Source of the DNA: Schlegelella_A sp038231215
Lineage (GTDB): Bacteria; Pseudomonadota; Gammaproteobacteria; Burkholderiales; Burkholderiaceae_C
Length of the DNA: 64,000 nucleotides
Assembly (NCBI GenBank): GCA_038231215.1
Contig: JBBRLS010000013.1
Coordinates: 21,409 to 85,408 of the forward strand
Direction: 5' to 3'
Of this stretch, positions 42,412 through 50,972 are shown piece after piece (within the stretch, counting starts at the first letter, position 1; every line of letters begins with the position of its first letter). The position numbers were made by a program, and so were the translations under genes. Under the pieces are notes generated by a model. It did no database searches and was not told the DNA's origin. It saw only the letters and a list, made by a program, of their open reading frames with translations.

Positions 42412-43653
42412 TCAGCGCGGCTCGCGCGCGAGCATGAGCAAGGTCTTGTGTCGATCCTCGACGAGGAGGAGTCGCCCGGCCGAGTCGATGGCCATCCCGG
42501 TGGGCGCGCCGAGCGGCCGCACACCGGGCGCGGCGTTCCAGCCGCCGATCCAGACCTGCGCCGTGCCAGAGGGCCTGCCGCTCGCGTCGAGCTTGAAGCT
42601 CACGACGCGATGGCCGCCGGCGCGGTAGCCGTGCCAGGCAACCACAAGCTGACCCGCGAACGGATTCGCCGCTCCGGCCGGCACCGCGATCATGTGCAAA
42701 GGCGCGGCGTGTGCCGGCCAAAGCATGGCGGCCGGCTCGGTCTTGCCGCAATCGAAGCGCCCCTCGTAGCCCCGCGCCGGCGTGCGTGCGCCGACGCAGT
42801 ATGGCCAGCCGTAGTGCGTACCTTCACGCAGCACGTTCAGTTCTTCGGGCGGCGCCGTCTCATCGGCATAGTCGATCGAGTTCTCGCCTTGCAGGAGCAC
42901 GTTCGGGCCCGGGACGAAGGCCAGCGCCACCGAGTTGCGCAGGCCGCGCGCGAAGGGCTTCAGCGATTGAAGGGCGAAGTCGGGTCCGGCCAGCGCCGCC
43001 TCGTAGACTGCGCCGCGCGGCTGCGCACCCTCGGTCTCGGGGCAGGGCACGGCCTGCCTGCCCGCATCGTCGCGGCACGCGTCGCTGGCCGAACCAACGT
43101 TGATGTAGAGCTTGCTGCTCGAGCCGAAAGCGATCTCCTTGAGCGGATGCGCGCCCGTGGCGGGCAGACCGTCGATGACGGGCTGAAGCTGAACGGGAGC
43201 GCCCGGCGCACCGATCACGATGCGCGAGATGCGGCCTGCTTCGCCGAGCCAGACGCGGCCGTCGGGGCCGAGCGCGAGGCCGAGCGGGCGCTCGAGCTTG
43301 TCGGCCAACACAGTGAACGTGATCGGGACGGCGCGCTCGCCCGGAGCAGGCAACCGGAACTCGAGCAGCCTGCCGCGCGACGGCTCCCAGCCTCCCATGT
43401 CGACGAGCCAGAAACGGCTGGGCGAGACCTCGAGCAGACGGCGCGGGAAGCGCAAGCCGTCCGAAGCGTCGGCGAGCAGCGCGACGCAGAAGCCGGGCGG
43501 CGTTTGCAGGTCGACGCGGGGGTAGCCGGCGCAGCTGCCGTGCGTCGCGTACGGCCCGGCCGCCGCCTCCGCACGTGCGGCGAGCGTCGCCAGCGCCGAG
43601 GCTGAGATGAAAGCAGCCAGGAGGTGCGGGTTCCATCGCTTGCGAAGTCTCAT
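42412..43653 (-). CDS. PQQ-dependent sugar (sorbosone-like) dehydrogenase, exported
   Basis: 413 residues with a signal peptide (HLLAAFISASALATLAARAEA). Six-bladed beta-propeller of the glucose/sorbosone dehydrogenase family: RPLGLALGPDGRVWLGEAGRIS, LKEIAFGSSSKLYINVGSA, ARGLRNSVALAFVPG and YGWPYCVGARTP. Would oxidise aldoses in the periplasm with PQQ and pass electrons on; PQQ use is inferred from the family. ATG at 43653 overlaps the queA stop (atga), an unusual place for it between two queuosine genes. Cysteines C near DACRDDAGRQAVPC may pair. Confidence 0.9.
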   Translation of the reverse strand: MRLRKRWNPHLLAAFISASALATLAARAEAAAGPYATHGSCAGYPRVDLQTPPGFCVALLADASDGLRFPRRLLEVSPSRFWLVDMGGWEPSRGRLLEFRLPAPGERAVPITFTVLADKLERPLGLALGPDGRVWLGEAGRISRIVIGAPGAPVQLQPVIDGLPATGAHPLKEIAFGSSSKLYINVGSASDACRDDAGRQAVPCPETEGAQPRGAVYEAALAGPDFALQSLKPFARGLRNSVALAFVPGPNVLLQGENSIDYADETAPPEELNVLREGTHYGWPYCVGARTPARGYEGRFDCGKTEPAAMLWPAHAAPLHMIAVPAGAANPFAGQLVVAWHGYRAGGHRVVSFKLDASGRPSGTAQVWIGGWNAAPGVRPLGAPTGMAIDSAGRLLLVEDRHKTLLMLAREPR

Positions 43654-44735
43654 GCCGTCGCCTTCCGGTGTGAGAGCAGCATCGCGTCGCCATAGCTGAA
43701 GAACCGATAGCGCTCGGCGATCGCGTGGCGATAGAGCGCCATCACGTGCGCATGGCCGGCGAACGCCGACACGAGCATGAGCAGGGTGCTCTTGGGCAAG
43801 TGAAAGTTCGTGAGCAACAGATCGACGACGCGAAACTCGAAGCCGGGCGTGATGAACAGCCCTGTCTCGCCGCTCGCCGTTGCGAGCCCGCTGGCCCCAC
43901 CGCCAGCCGCCAAAGCGGCCGACTCGAGTGCCCGCAAGCTCGTTGTCCCGACAGCGACGACATTGCGGCCGCGGGCCTTGGCACGCGCAATCGCCTCGAC
44001 CGCGGCGGCGCCCACCTCGTAACGCTCGCGATGCATGACATGCGCGGCGAGGTTCTCGCTGCGCACTGGCTGGAACGTGCCGGCACCGACGTGCAGCGTC
44101 ACCGCACAACGTTCGACGCCACGAGACGCGAGCTCGGCGAGCAGGTCGTCATCGAAATGCAGTGCCGCTGTCGGCGCGGCGACGGCGCCTGGCCGCTCGG
44201 CAAACACCGTCTGGTAGCGACGCTCGTCGTCGGCCGCGTCGTCGCGCACGATGTAGGGCGGGAGCGGCACATGGCCGTGGCGCTCGAGCAGCGCGAAAGG
44301 ATCGTCGGGAAAGCGCAACTCGAACAGGGATCCGTCGTCGCCGCTGCGGCCCAGGACCTCGACCTCGAAGAAATCGCCGGCCGTCCCGAAGCGGATCGTG
44401 CTTCCCGGCTTGGGCGACTTGCTGGCGCGAACATGCGCGAGCACGCGATGCCCTGGCTCGACGCGCTCGACGAGCGCCTCGACGGCGCCGCCGCTCGCCT
44501 TCGCGCCGAGCAGCCGCGCCTTCACGACCTTGGTGTCGTTGACGACGAGAAGATCGCCTTCGCGCAGCAAGGACGGCAACTCGCGAAAGCGCCGATCGCG
44601 CGCCGACTCGCCCGTGCCGTCGAGCAGGCGCGATCCGCTGCGCTCTGCTGTCGGATGCTGCGCGATCCGCTCCGGCGGCAGCACGAAATCGAAATCGCCG
44701 AGCGTGAAGGAAGAAGGCGGGGGAGGTGTCGTCAT
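43650..44735 (-). CDS. queA: S-adenosylmethionine:tRNA ribosyltransferase-isomerase
   Basis: Makes epoxyqueuosine in tRNA from preQ1; 361 residues. N-terminus LGDFDFVLPPERIAQHP, LLVVNDTKVVKARLLG, HVGAGTFQPVRSENLAAHVMHRERY and LLTNFHLPKSTLLMLVSAFAG are QueA signatures. The ATG at 44735 is chosen because further upstream sequence enters the divergent recG leader (recG starts at 44765). Overlaps the sugar-dehydrogenase start by 4 bases (atga). Confidence 0.97.
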   Translation of the reverse strand: MTTPPPPSSFTLGDFDFVLPPERIAQHPTAERSGSRLLDGTGESARDRRFRELPSLLREGDLLVVNDTKVVKARLLGAKASGGAVEALVERVEPGHRVLAHVRASKSPKPGSTIRFGTAGDFFEVEVLGRSGDDGSLFELRFPDDPFALLERHGHVPLPPYIVRDDAADDERRYQTVFAERPGAVAAPTAALHFDDDLLAELASRGVERCAVTLHVGAGTFQPVRSENLAAHVMHRERYEVGAAAVEAIARAKARGRNVVAVGTTSLRALESAALAAGGGASGLATASGETGLFITPGFEFRVVDLLLTNFHLPKSTLLMLVSAFAGHAHVMALYRHAIAERYRFFSYGDAMLLSHRKATA

Positions 44736-44764
44736 CTGCACTGGCCAGCGGGCAAAATTCTCCC

Positions 44765-46846
44765 ATGCCCTCTTCTTCATCCGCGCCACCCGACAAGACA
44801 CCGGGCCGCGCGGTCTCGGCCGCCGACAAGGCGCTCGAAAAACTCGGCCTGGTTCGCGACATCGACCTCGCCCTGCATCTGCCGCTGCGCTACGAAGACG
44901 AGACGAAGGTCGTGCCGATCGCGGCCCTTCGCGACGGCGAAACCGGGCAGGTCGAGGCGACGGTCACCGACTCGCGCATCCAGTTCAGGCCACGCCGCCA
45001 GCTCGTCGTCACGCTGAAGGACGAGAGCGGCGACCTCGTGCTTCGCTTCCTTCACTTCTATCCCTCGCAGCAGAAGACCCTGGCCGTCGGCCGCCTCGTG
45101 CGCGCCCGCGGCGAGGCGCGCGGCGGCTTCTTCGGCCTCGAGATGGTTCACCCGACCTGCAAGGTCGTGGCGTCCGGCGCGCCCTTGCCGACCTCGCTGA
45201 CCCCCGTCTATCCGAGCACCGTGCAACTGTCGCAGGCGCTGCTGCGCAAGGCCGTGGCGGCTGGCCTGGCGCGCGCGGACCTCGACGAGATCGTCCCACC
45301 GGAGCTCATGCCGCCGCGCCTGCCGATGCTGCGCGACGCATTGCGTCGCTTGCACGAGCCGGCGCCCGGCCTCGACGCGATGGCGCTCGAGGACCGATCG
45401 CATCCGGCCTGGCAGCGTCTCAAGTTCGACGAACTGCTGGCACAACAGCTCTCGCAACTGCAGGCCAAGCGCGAACGCGAGCGGCAGCGTGCGCCACCGT
45501 TTGCGCAAGGCCCCGACGGCCTGCACGAAGCGCTGCTCGCGCAGCTGCCGTTCCAATTGACGTCGGCGCAACGACGCGTCGCCGAAGAGATCGCGCGCGA
45601 CCTCGGCCGCGCCGTGCCCATGCATCGCCTGCTGCAAGGCGACGTCGGGTCGGGCAAGACGGTGGTCGCGGCGCTCGCCGCGGCGGTCGTCATCGGCGCC
45701 GGCTGGCAATGCGCGCTGATGGCGCCGACCGAGATCCTCGCCGAGCAGCACCTGAAGAAGCTCGTCGGCTGGCTGGCGCCGCTCGGCATCACGGTGGCCT
45801 GGCTCACCGGCAGCCGCAAGGGCAAGGCGCGCACGCGCATGCTGGAGCAGGTCGCTTCGGGCGAAGCCGCGCTCGTGGTCGGCACGCACGCGGTGATCGA
45901 GGAACAGGTGAAGTTCGCGCGGCTCGGCCTGGCGATCATCGACGAGCAGCATCGCTTCGGGGTGACGCAGCGTTTGGCGCTGCGCGCCAAGCTCACCGAA
46001 AGCAACGCGGTCGGCGAAGCCCTGGAGCCGCACATGCTGATGATGAGCGCGACGCCGATCCCGCGCACCTTGGCGATGACGCTCTTCGCCGACCTCGACG
46101 TCAGCACCATCGACGCCCTTCCGCCCGGGCGCACGCCGGTCGAGACGCGGCTCTTCGCCGACGCGCGGCGCGACGACGTGATCGCGCGCATTCGCGACGA
46201 GGCCGCGCGCGGCAAGCAGGTCTACTGGGTCTGCCCGCTCGTCGAGGCGTCGGAAACACTCGATCTGCAGAACGCCACCGCCACGCACGCGCAACTCTGC
46301 GAGGCCTTGCCCGGGCGAATGATCGGCCTGATCCATGGCCGCATGCCGGCCGCGGAAAAGACCGCGGTGATGTCGCTGTTCGCCGGCGGACAGATCGCCG
46401 TGCTCGTCGCCACGACGGTGATCGAGGTCGGTGTCGACGTGCCGAATGCGTCGCTCATGGTCGTCGAGCACGCCGAGCGCTTCGGCCTGTCGCAACTGCA
46501 CCAGTTGCGCGGCCGGGTCGGGCGCGGCAAGACGGCGAGCGTCTGCGTCCTGCTCTACACGGCGCCGCTGTCGGACGCGGCCAAGGCCCGGCTCAAGGCG
46601 ATGCTCGAAACCGGCGACGGCTTCGAGATCTCGCGCCGCGATCTCGAGATCCGCGGCCCCGGCGAACTGCTGGGCGCGCGCCAGTCGGGCGCCGCCCTCT
46701 TGCGCTTCGCCGATCCGCTCGAAGACGAGGGTCTGCTCCTCGAGGCGCGGCGCGTCGCTGAGGCCCTGCTCGAGTCGTATCCGGCACTCGCCGAACGACA
46801 CATCGAGCGCTGGCTCGGCGGCCGCTCGCATTACCTGAACGCCTGA
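44765..46846 (+). CDS. recG: ATP-dependent DNA helicase RecG
   Basis: 693 residues; remodels stalled forks and Holliday junctions. The N-terminal wedge/OB domain includes PLRYEDETKVVPI and LVVTLKDESGDLVLRFLHFYP. Walker A GDVGSGKTVVA, DEQH motif (IIDEQHRFGV), and helicase motif VI-region QLRGRVGRGKTAS follow. The final TRG-like element and C-terminal helices are present. ATG at 44765; an earlier GTG-type start at 44726 would overlap queA's leader. Divergent from queA. Confidence 0.97.
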   Translation: MPSSSSAPPDKTPGRAVSAADKALEKLGLVRDIDLALHLPLRYEDETKVVPIAALRDGETGQVEATVTDSRIQFRPRRQLVVTLKDESGDLVLRFLHFYPSQQKTLAVGRLVRARGEARGGFFGLEMVHPTCKVVASGAPLPTSLTPVYPSTVQLSQALLRKAVAAGLARADLDEIVPPELMPPRLPMLRDALRRLHEPAPGLDAMALEDRSHPAWQRLKFDELLAQQLSQLQAKRERERQRAPPFAQGPDGLHEALLAQLPFQLTSAQRRVAEEIARDLGRAVPMHRLLQGDVGSGKTVVAALAAAVVIGAGWQCALMAPTEILAEQHLKKLVGWLAPLGITVAWLTGSRKGKARTRMLEQVASGEAALVVGTHAVIEEQVKFARLGLAIIDEQHRFGVTQRLALRAKLTESNAVGEALEPHMLMMSATPIPRTLAMTLFADLDVSTIDALPPGRTPVETRLFADARRDDVIARIRDEAARGKQVYWVCPLVEASETLDLQNATATHAQLCEALPGRMIGLIHGRMPAAEKTAVMSLFAGGQIAVLVATTVIEVGVDVPNASLMVVEHAERFGLSQLHQLRGRVGRGKTASVCVLLYTAPLSDAAKARLKAMLETGDGFEISRRDLEIRGPGELLGARQSGAALLRFADPLEDEGLLLEARRVAEALLESYPALAERHIERWLGGRSHYLNA

Positions 46847-46919
46847 GGCGAAACACGCCAGGCGAAGGACTACCATTCGCGCCGGGAAAAGAAGTTTCAG
46901 CAACCGAACGGAGGATCCG

Positions 46920-48167
46920 ATGGCCTTGATCGATCGTGTGCAGTCCATCCTGCTCAGGCCCAAGCAGACCTGGCCCGTCATCGCCGCCGAAGGCGGCGAC
47001 GTGGCGTCCATCTACACCAGCTACGTCCTGATCCTGGCCGCGATCCCGGCGATCGCCAGCTTCATCGGCCTGACCCTGATCGGCGTCGGCGCGTTCGGCG
47101 TGAGCTACCGCGTTCCGATCCTGACCGGCCTGGTGCAGATGTGCGTGGGCTACGTGCTCTCGCTGGTCATGGTGTTCGTGCTGGCCTTGATCGTCAACGC
47201 GCTGGCGCCGACCTTCGGCGGCACCAAGAACCAGGTGCAGGCGCTCAAGCTCGTCGCCTACGGCTCCACGGCCGGATTCCTGGGCGGCATCTTCAGCCTG
47301 ATCCCGATGCTCGGCATCCTCGGCATCGTTACGGCCATCTATTCGATCTATCTCATCTACACCGGGATCGCGGTCATGATGCGTAGCCCGCCTGAGAAGT
47401 CGGGGGCCTACACGGCGGTCGTGATCGTGTGCGCCGTCATCGCGGGCATCGTGCTCGCAGTGGTTTCGTCGATGTTTTCGCCGATGGGCCGCATGGGCAT
47501 GGCCGGCGTCGCCGCTGGCAGCGCCAGCCCGATGGGCGACGTCACGATCAAGACGCCCGATGGTGCCGCGGTCACCATCAACCAGGGCAGCATGGCCGAG
47601 ATGGCCAAGCGGATGGAGGACGCCGGCAAGCGCATGGAGTCGGCGCAGAAGTCGGGCGACAGCGCCGCGGCCGGCAAGGCGATGGGCGAGATGCTGGGCG
47701 CGATCACCGGCGGCAATGGCGTGCCGATCGCCTCGTCCGACCTGAAGACGCTGCTGCCCGAATCGGTCGGCGACATGAAGCGCACATCGTTCGAGGCGAG
47801 CGGCAACCAGGCGATGGGCATCGCCGTCTCGTCGGCGAAGGCGTCCTACGCCAACGGCGACCGCAACCTCAACCTCTCGATCACCGACACCGGCGGCCTC
47901 GCCGGCATGGCGGCGCTCGCCGGCTGGGCGAACATGACGATGGACAAGGAGACCGACGGCAAGGTCGAGAAGGTCTACAAGGACGGCGCCCGCACCATGC
48001 ACGAGGAATACCAGAAGGACGGGAGCCGCGGCGAAGTGACGGTGATCCTCGCCAACGGCGTGATCGTCGAGGCCGAAGGCGATCACATGGACGTCGGCTC
48101 CCTGAAGAAGGTCATCGCCGGCGTCGACCTCGGCAAGATCGAGGCGATGAAGCGCGCCGCCAAGTAG
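46920..48167 (+). CDS. Yip1-family membrane protein with an extended soluble C-terminus
   Basis: 415 residues. The first 190 residues are a Yip1 domain: RVQSILLRPKQTWPVIAAE and five hydrophobic helices. The C-terminal 220 residues are periplasmic or cytoplasmic, start with a Met-rich segment (GRMGMAGVAAGS, MAEMAKRMEDAGKRMESAQ) and end in a strand-rich domain with MTMDKETDGKVEKVYKDGARTMHEEY (a recognisable pattern of K..Y..G...EEY). Good Shine-Dalgarno cggagg before ATG 46920. Function unknown. The C-terminal extension is unlike typical short Yip1 proteins. Confidence 0.85.
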   Translation: MALIDRVQSILLRPKQTWPVIAAEGGDVASIYTSYVLILAAIPAIASFIGLTLIGVGAFGVSYRVPILTGLVQMCVGYVLSLVMVFVLALIVNALAPTFGGTKNQVQALKLVAYGSTAGFLGGIFSLIPMLGILGIVTAIYSIYLIYTGIAVMMRSPPEKSGAYTAVVIVCAVIAGIVLAVVSSMFSPMGRMGMAGVAAGSASPMGDVTIKTPDGAAVTINQGSMAEMAKRMEDAGKRMESAQKSGDSAAAGKAMGEMLGAITGGNGVPIASSDLKTLLPESVGDMKRTSFEASGNQAMGIAVSSAKASYANGDRNLNLSITDTGGLAGMAALAGWANMTMDKETDGKVEKVYKDGARTMHEEYQKDGSRGEVTVILANGVIVEAEGDHMDVGSLKKVIAGVDLGKIEAMKRAAK

Positions 48168-48224
48168 CGCCGGCCGTCATCTTGCTTCCGCGCTGACCCT
48201 TCTCACCACTTCACGGAAAGTGCC

Positions 48225-49118
48225 ATGACCCACACCCCGTTGCGGCGGCTCTGCCTGCTCGCACTCGCCGCGCCCGTTCTCGGCTTCGCCCAGACGCCGT
48301 CGACGCTCGACAAGATCAAGCAGAGCGGCACCATGGCGCTCGCCTACCGCGAAGCCTCGATCCCCTTCTCCTACCTCGACGACAAGGCCAAGCCGACCGG
48401 CTTTGCTTTCGAGATCTGCGAGAAGATCGCCGACAAGGTGAAGGCCGCGACAGGCCGCGCCGACATGCAGAAGCTCTATCAGGCGGTCACTTCCGCCAAC
48501 CGCATCCCGCTGCTGCAGAACGGCACCATCGACATCGAATGCGGCTCGACGACCAACAACTCCGAGCGCGGCAAGCAGGTGCAGTTCGCGACCAACTATT
48601 TCTACACGGGGACGCGGTTCCTTGTGAAGGCCGGCACGCCGGTCAGCAAACTGTCGGACCTCGCCGGCAAGCAGGTCGTGTCGACCACGGGCACCACCAA
48701 CTTCCAGATCATCCGCCGCCTCAACGAGGAGCAAAAGCTCGGCATCGACCTGCTCGGCGCGAAGGACCATGCCGAGTCGGCGCTGATGGTCGAGACCGGC
48801 CGTGCGGTCGCCTTCGCCATGGACGACATCCTGCTCTACGGTCTGAAGGCGAGCTCGCAGAATCCGGCCTCGCTCGCCGTCGTCGGCGAGGCGATCCAGG
48901 TCGAGCCCTACGCCATCATGATGCGCAAGGACGATCCGGCGTTCCAGAAACTGGTCGACGACACGATCGCCGCAATGATGAAGAGCGGCGAGTTCGAAGC
49001 GCTTTACAAGAAGTGGTTCCAGTCGCCGATCCCGCCCAAAGGCATCAACCTCGGCGCGCCGATGAGCAAGGAGCTCGTCGACAATCTCAAGGCCCTCAGC
49101 GACAAGCCGGCGACGTGA
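48225..49118 (+). CDS. Amino acid ABC transporter substrate-binding protein (GltI-like)
   Basis: 297 residues. Signal peptide LCLLALAAPVLGFAQ. Family-3 periplasmic binding domain: TMALAYREASIPFSYLDDKAKPTGFAFEIC and the NNSERGKQVQFATNYFYTGTR, LAGKQVVSTTGTTNFQII stretches resemble glutamate/aspartate binders (GltI). No permease or ATPase gene is nearby, so this is an orphan binding protein or its transporter is elsewhere. oxyR begins 11 bases later on the same strand. Confidence 0.93.
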   Translation: MTHTPLRRLCLLALAAPVLGFAQTPSTLDKIKQSGTMALAYREASIPFSYLDDKAKPTGFAFEICEKIADKVKAATGRADMQKLYQAVTSANRIPLLQNGTIDIECGSTTNNSERGKQVQFATNYFYTGTRFLVKAGTPVSKLSDLAGKQVVSTTGTTNFQIIRRLNEEQKLGIDLLGAKDHAESALMVETGRAVAFAMDDILLYGLKASSQNPASLAVVGEAIQVEPYAIMMRKDDPAFQKLVDDTIAAMMKSGEFEALYKKWFQSPIPPKGINLGAPMSKELVDNLKALSDKPAT

Positions 49119-49128
49119 AATCCGGCGG

Positions 49129-50055
49129 ATGACGCTCACCGAACTGCGCTACATCGTCGCAGTCGCCCGCGAAAAGCACTTCGGGCGCGCCGCCGAGGCC
49201 TGCTCGGTTTCGCAGCCGACGCTGTCGGTCTCGATCAAGAAGCTCGAAGAAGAGCTCGACGTGCGTATCTTCGAGCGCGGCGCCAGCGAGGTGAGCGTGA
49301 CGCCGCTTGGCGAGGAGATCGTGCGCCAGGCACAGGTCGTCATCGAAGGCGCCGCCGAGATCAAGGCGACGGCCAAGCGCAGAAAGGATCCGCTGAGCGG
49401 GCCGCTGCGCCTGGGCGTGATCTACACGATCGGCCCCTATCTGCTGCCCGACCTCGTCAAGCAGGCGATCGAGCGCGTGCCGCAGATGCCGCTGATGCTG
49501 CAGGAGCACTTCACGGTCAAGCTGCTCGAGCTGCTGCGCACCGGAGAGCTCGACTGCGCGATCATGGCCGAACCTTTCCCCGACACCGGCCTGGCGATCG
49601 CGCCGCTCTACGACGAGCCCTTCGTCGTCGCCGTGCCGAAGATGCATCCGCTCGCCAGGCGCAAGTCGATCAGCGCCGACGAGCTGAAGAACGAGAAGAT
49701 GCTGCTGCTCGGCACCGGCCACTGCTTTCGCGACCACGTGCTCGAGGTCTGCCCGGAGTATGCGCAGTTCGCCTCGACCGACGCCGAGGGCATGCGCAAG
49801 ACCTTCGAGGGCTCCTCGCTCGAGACGATCAAGTACATGGTCGCCTCGGGCATGGGCGTGACCGTCGTGCCCCGGCTCTCGGTGCCGGCCGAAAAGCAAT
49901 CGCACATCGTCTACGTGCCCTTCGACAAGCCCGCGCCGACGCGCCGCGTCGTGCTCGCGTGGCGACGCAGCTTCACGCGCTACGAGGCGATCGCGGCGCT
50001 GCGCAATGCCATCTACGCTTGCGAGCTGAAGGGCGTGAAGCGACTGACGGCTTGA
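49129..50055 (+). CDS. oxyR: Hydrogen peroxide-inducible genes activator OxyR
   Basis: 308-residue LysR-type regulator. HTH at about residues 18-40 (FGRAAEACSVSQPTLSVSIKKLE). The redox pair is conserved at exactly C199 (GTGHCFRD) and C208 (LEVCPEY), the positions of E. coli OxyR. On peroxide it should form the disulfide and activate defence genes. It lies directly upstream of the dps-like gene and may regulate it and the Gpx. ATG at 49129. Confidence 0.96.
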   Translation: MTLTELRYIVAVAREKHFGRAAEACSVSQPTLSVSIKKLEEELDVRIFERGASEVSVTPLGEEIVRQAQVVIEGAAEIKATAKRRKDPLSGPLRLGVIYTIGPYLLPDLVKQAIERVPQMPLMLQEHFTVKLLELLRTGELDCAIMAEPFPDTGLAIAPLYDEPFVVAVPKMHPLARRKSISADELKNEKMLLLGTGHCFRDHVLEVCPEYAQFASTDAEGMRKTFEGSSLETIKYMVASGMGVTVVPRLSVPAEKQSHIVYVPFDKPAPTRRVVLAWRRSFTRYEAIAALRNAIYACELKGVKRLTA

Positions 50056-50206
50056 GATCGTGCGCAAAACCGCGCTCGGCAACAGTCTGCGTCACGATGG
50101 TCTGTGCGGATTCAGGAGGCTCTGCCGCTATGGCCGAACTAGCCATTTCCGAATGGCCGCGCGCAGCGAAGAAGGCTAACCTTCTCATCGAAGGAGCACG
50201 AACATC

Positions 50207-50707
50207 ATGGCCAAGACATCACGAAGCAGCGCCGCACCGCGCATCAACATCGGCATCAGCGAGAAGGACCGCGCCGCCATCGCCGGCGGCCTCTCGCGGC
50301 TGCTTGCCGACACCTACACGCTCTATCTCACGACGCACAACTTCCACTGGAACGTGACCGGACCGATGTTCAACACCCTGCACCTGATGTTCATGGGGCA
50401 GTACACCGAGTTGTGGAACGCGGTCGACCCGGTCGCCGAGCGGATCCGCTCGCTCGGCCATCCTGCGCCGGGCTCATATGCTCAGTTCGGCCGCCTGAGC
50501 TCGATCGAGGACGTGCCGGAAACGCCGCCGCCGGCGCTCGAGATGGTGCGCATCCTGGTCGAGGGCCACGAGGCCGTCGCGCGCACCGCGCGCAGCATCT
50601 TTCCGATCGCCGACAAGGCCGGCGACGAGCCGACCGCCGATCTGCTCACGCAACGCCTGACCGTGCACGAGCAGACGGCGTGGATGCTGCGCAGCCTGCT
50701 CGAATAG
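50207..50707 (+). CDS. dps: Dps-family ferritin-like DNA/iron-binding protein
   Basis: 166 residues; forms a 12-mer storing iron and shielding DNA. The ferroxidase motif HNFHWNVTGPMFNTLHLMFMGQYTELWNAVD is visible (key residues H, H, D and E). The C-terminal helix AWMLRSLLE closes the fold. N-terminus has basic residues (KTSRSSAAPR) that may help DNA binding. aaggag 11 bases before ATG 50207. Located 151 bases after oxyR; the spacer is the likely regulatory region. No perfect OxyR box is recognisable. Confidence 0.95.
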   Translation: MAKTSRSSAAPRINIGISEKDRAAIAGGLSRLLADTYTLYLTTHNFHWNVTGPMFNTLHLMFMGQYTELWNAVDPVAERIRSLGHPAPGSYAQFGRLSSIEDVPETPPPALEMVRILVEGHEAVARTARSIFPIADKAGDEPTADLLTQRLTVHEQTAWMLRSLLE

Positions 50708-50972
50708 GCGCCCGCTCTGCAAAGCCGACGAGAGGCGCCTCGCGCCTCCCGGCGCGTCGATCGATGGCAATCGCATGACGCGCCGGTGACAAGGGCGTAC
50801 CTGTTGTGGACTGCGTCACAGCACTTCGTCACTAACCGGGGCCAGCTGGACAGGGCACCCCTCCGCGCCGACTGCACGCGCCGGGACAATGTCGTGACGT
50901 TGCGACGCCGCCGCGCAGCCTTCGACCTCTCGCGGTGTCGCCGCGACGGCGATTCAGTCACGAGACGCCCCG

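Noticed and set aside
50056..50206. OxyR-binding site upstream of dps
   Set aside because: Only weak CTAT/ATAG-like pieces are visible; not enough to call a site, although regulation by OxyR is likely from context.
50708..50972. Possible gene or RNA in the 265-base spacer before the adhesin
   Set aside because: No open frame with a good ribosome-binding site or structured RNA stood out; treated as the adhesin leader.
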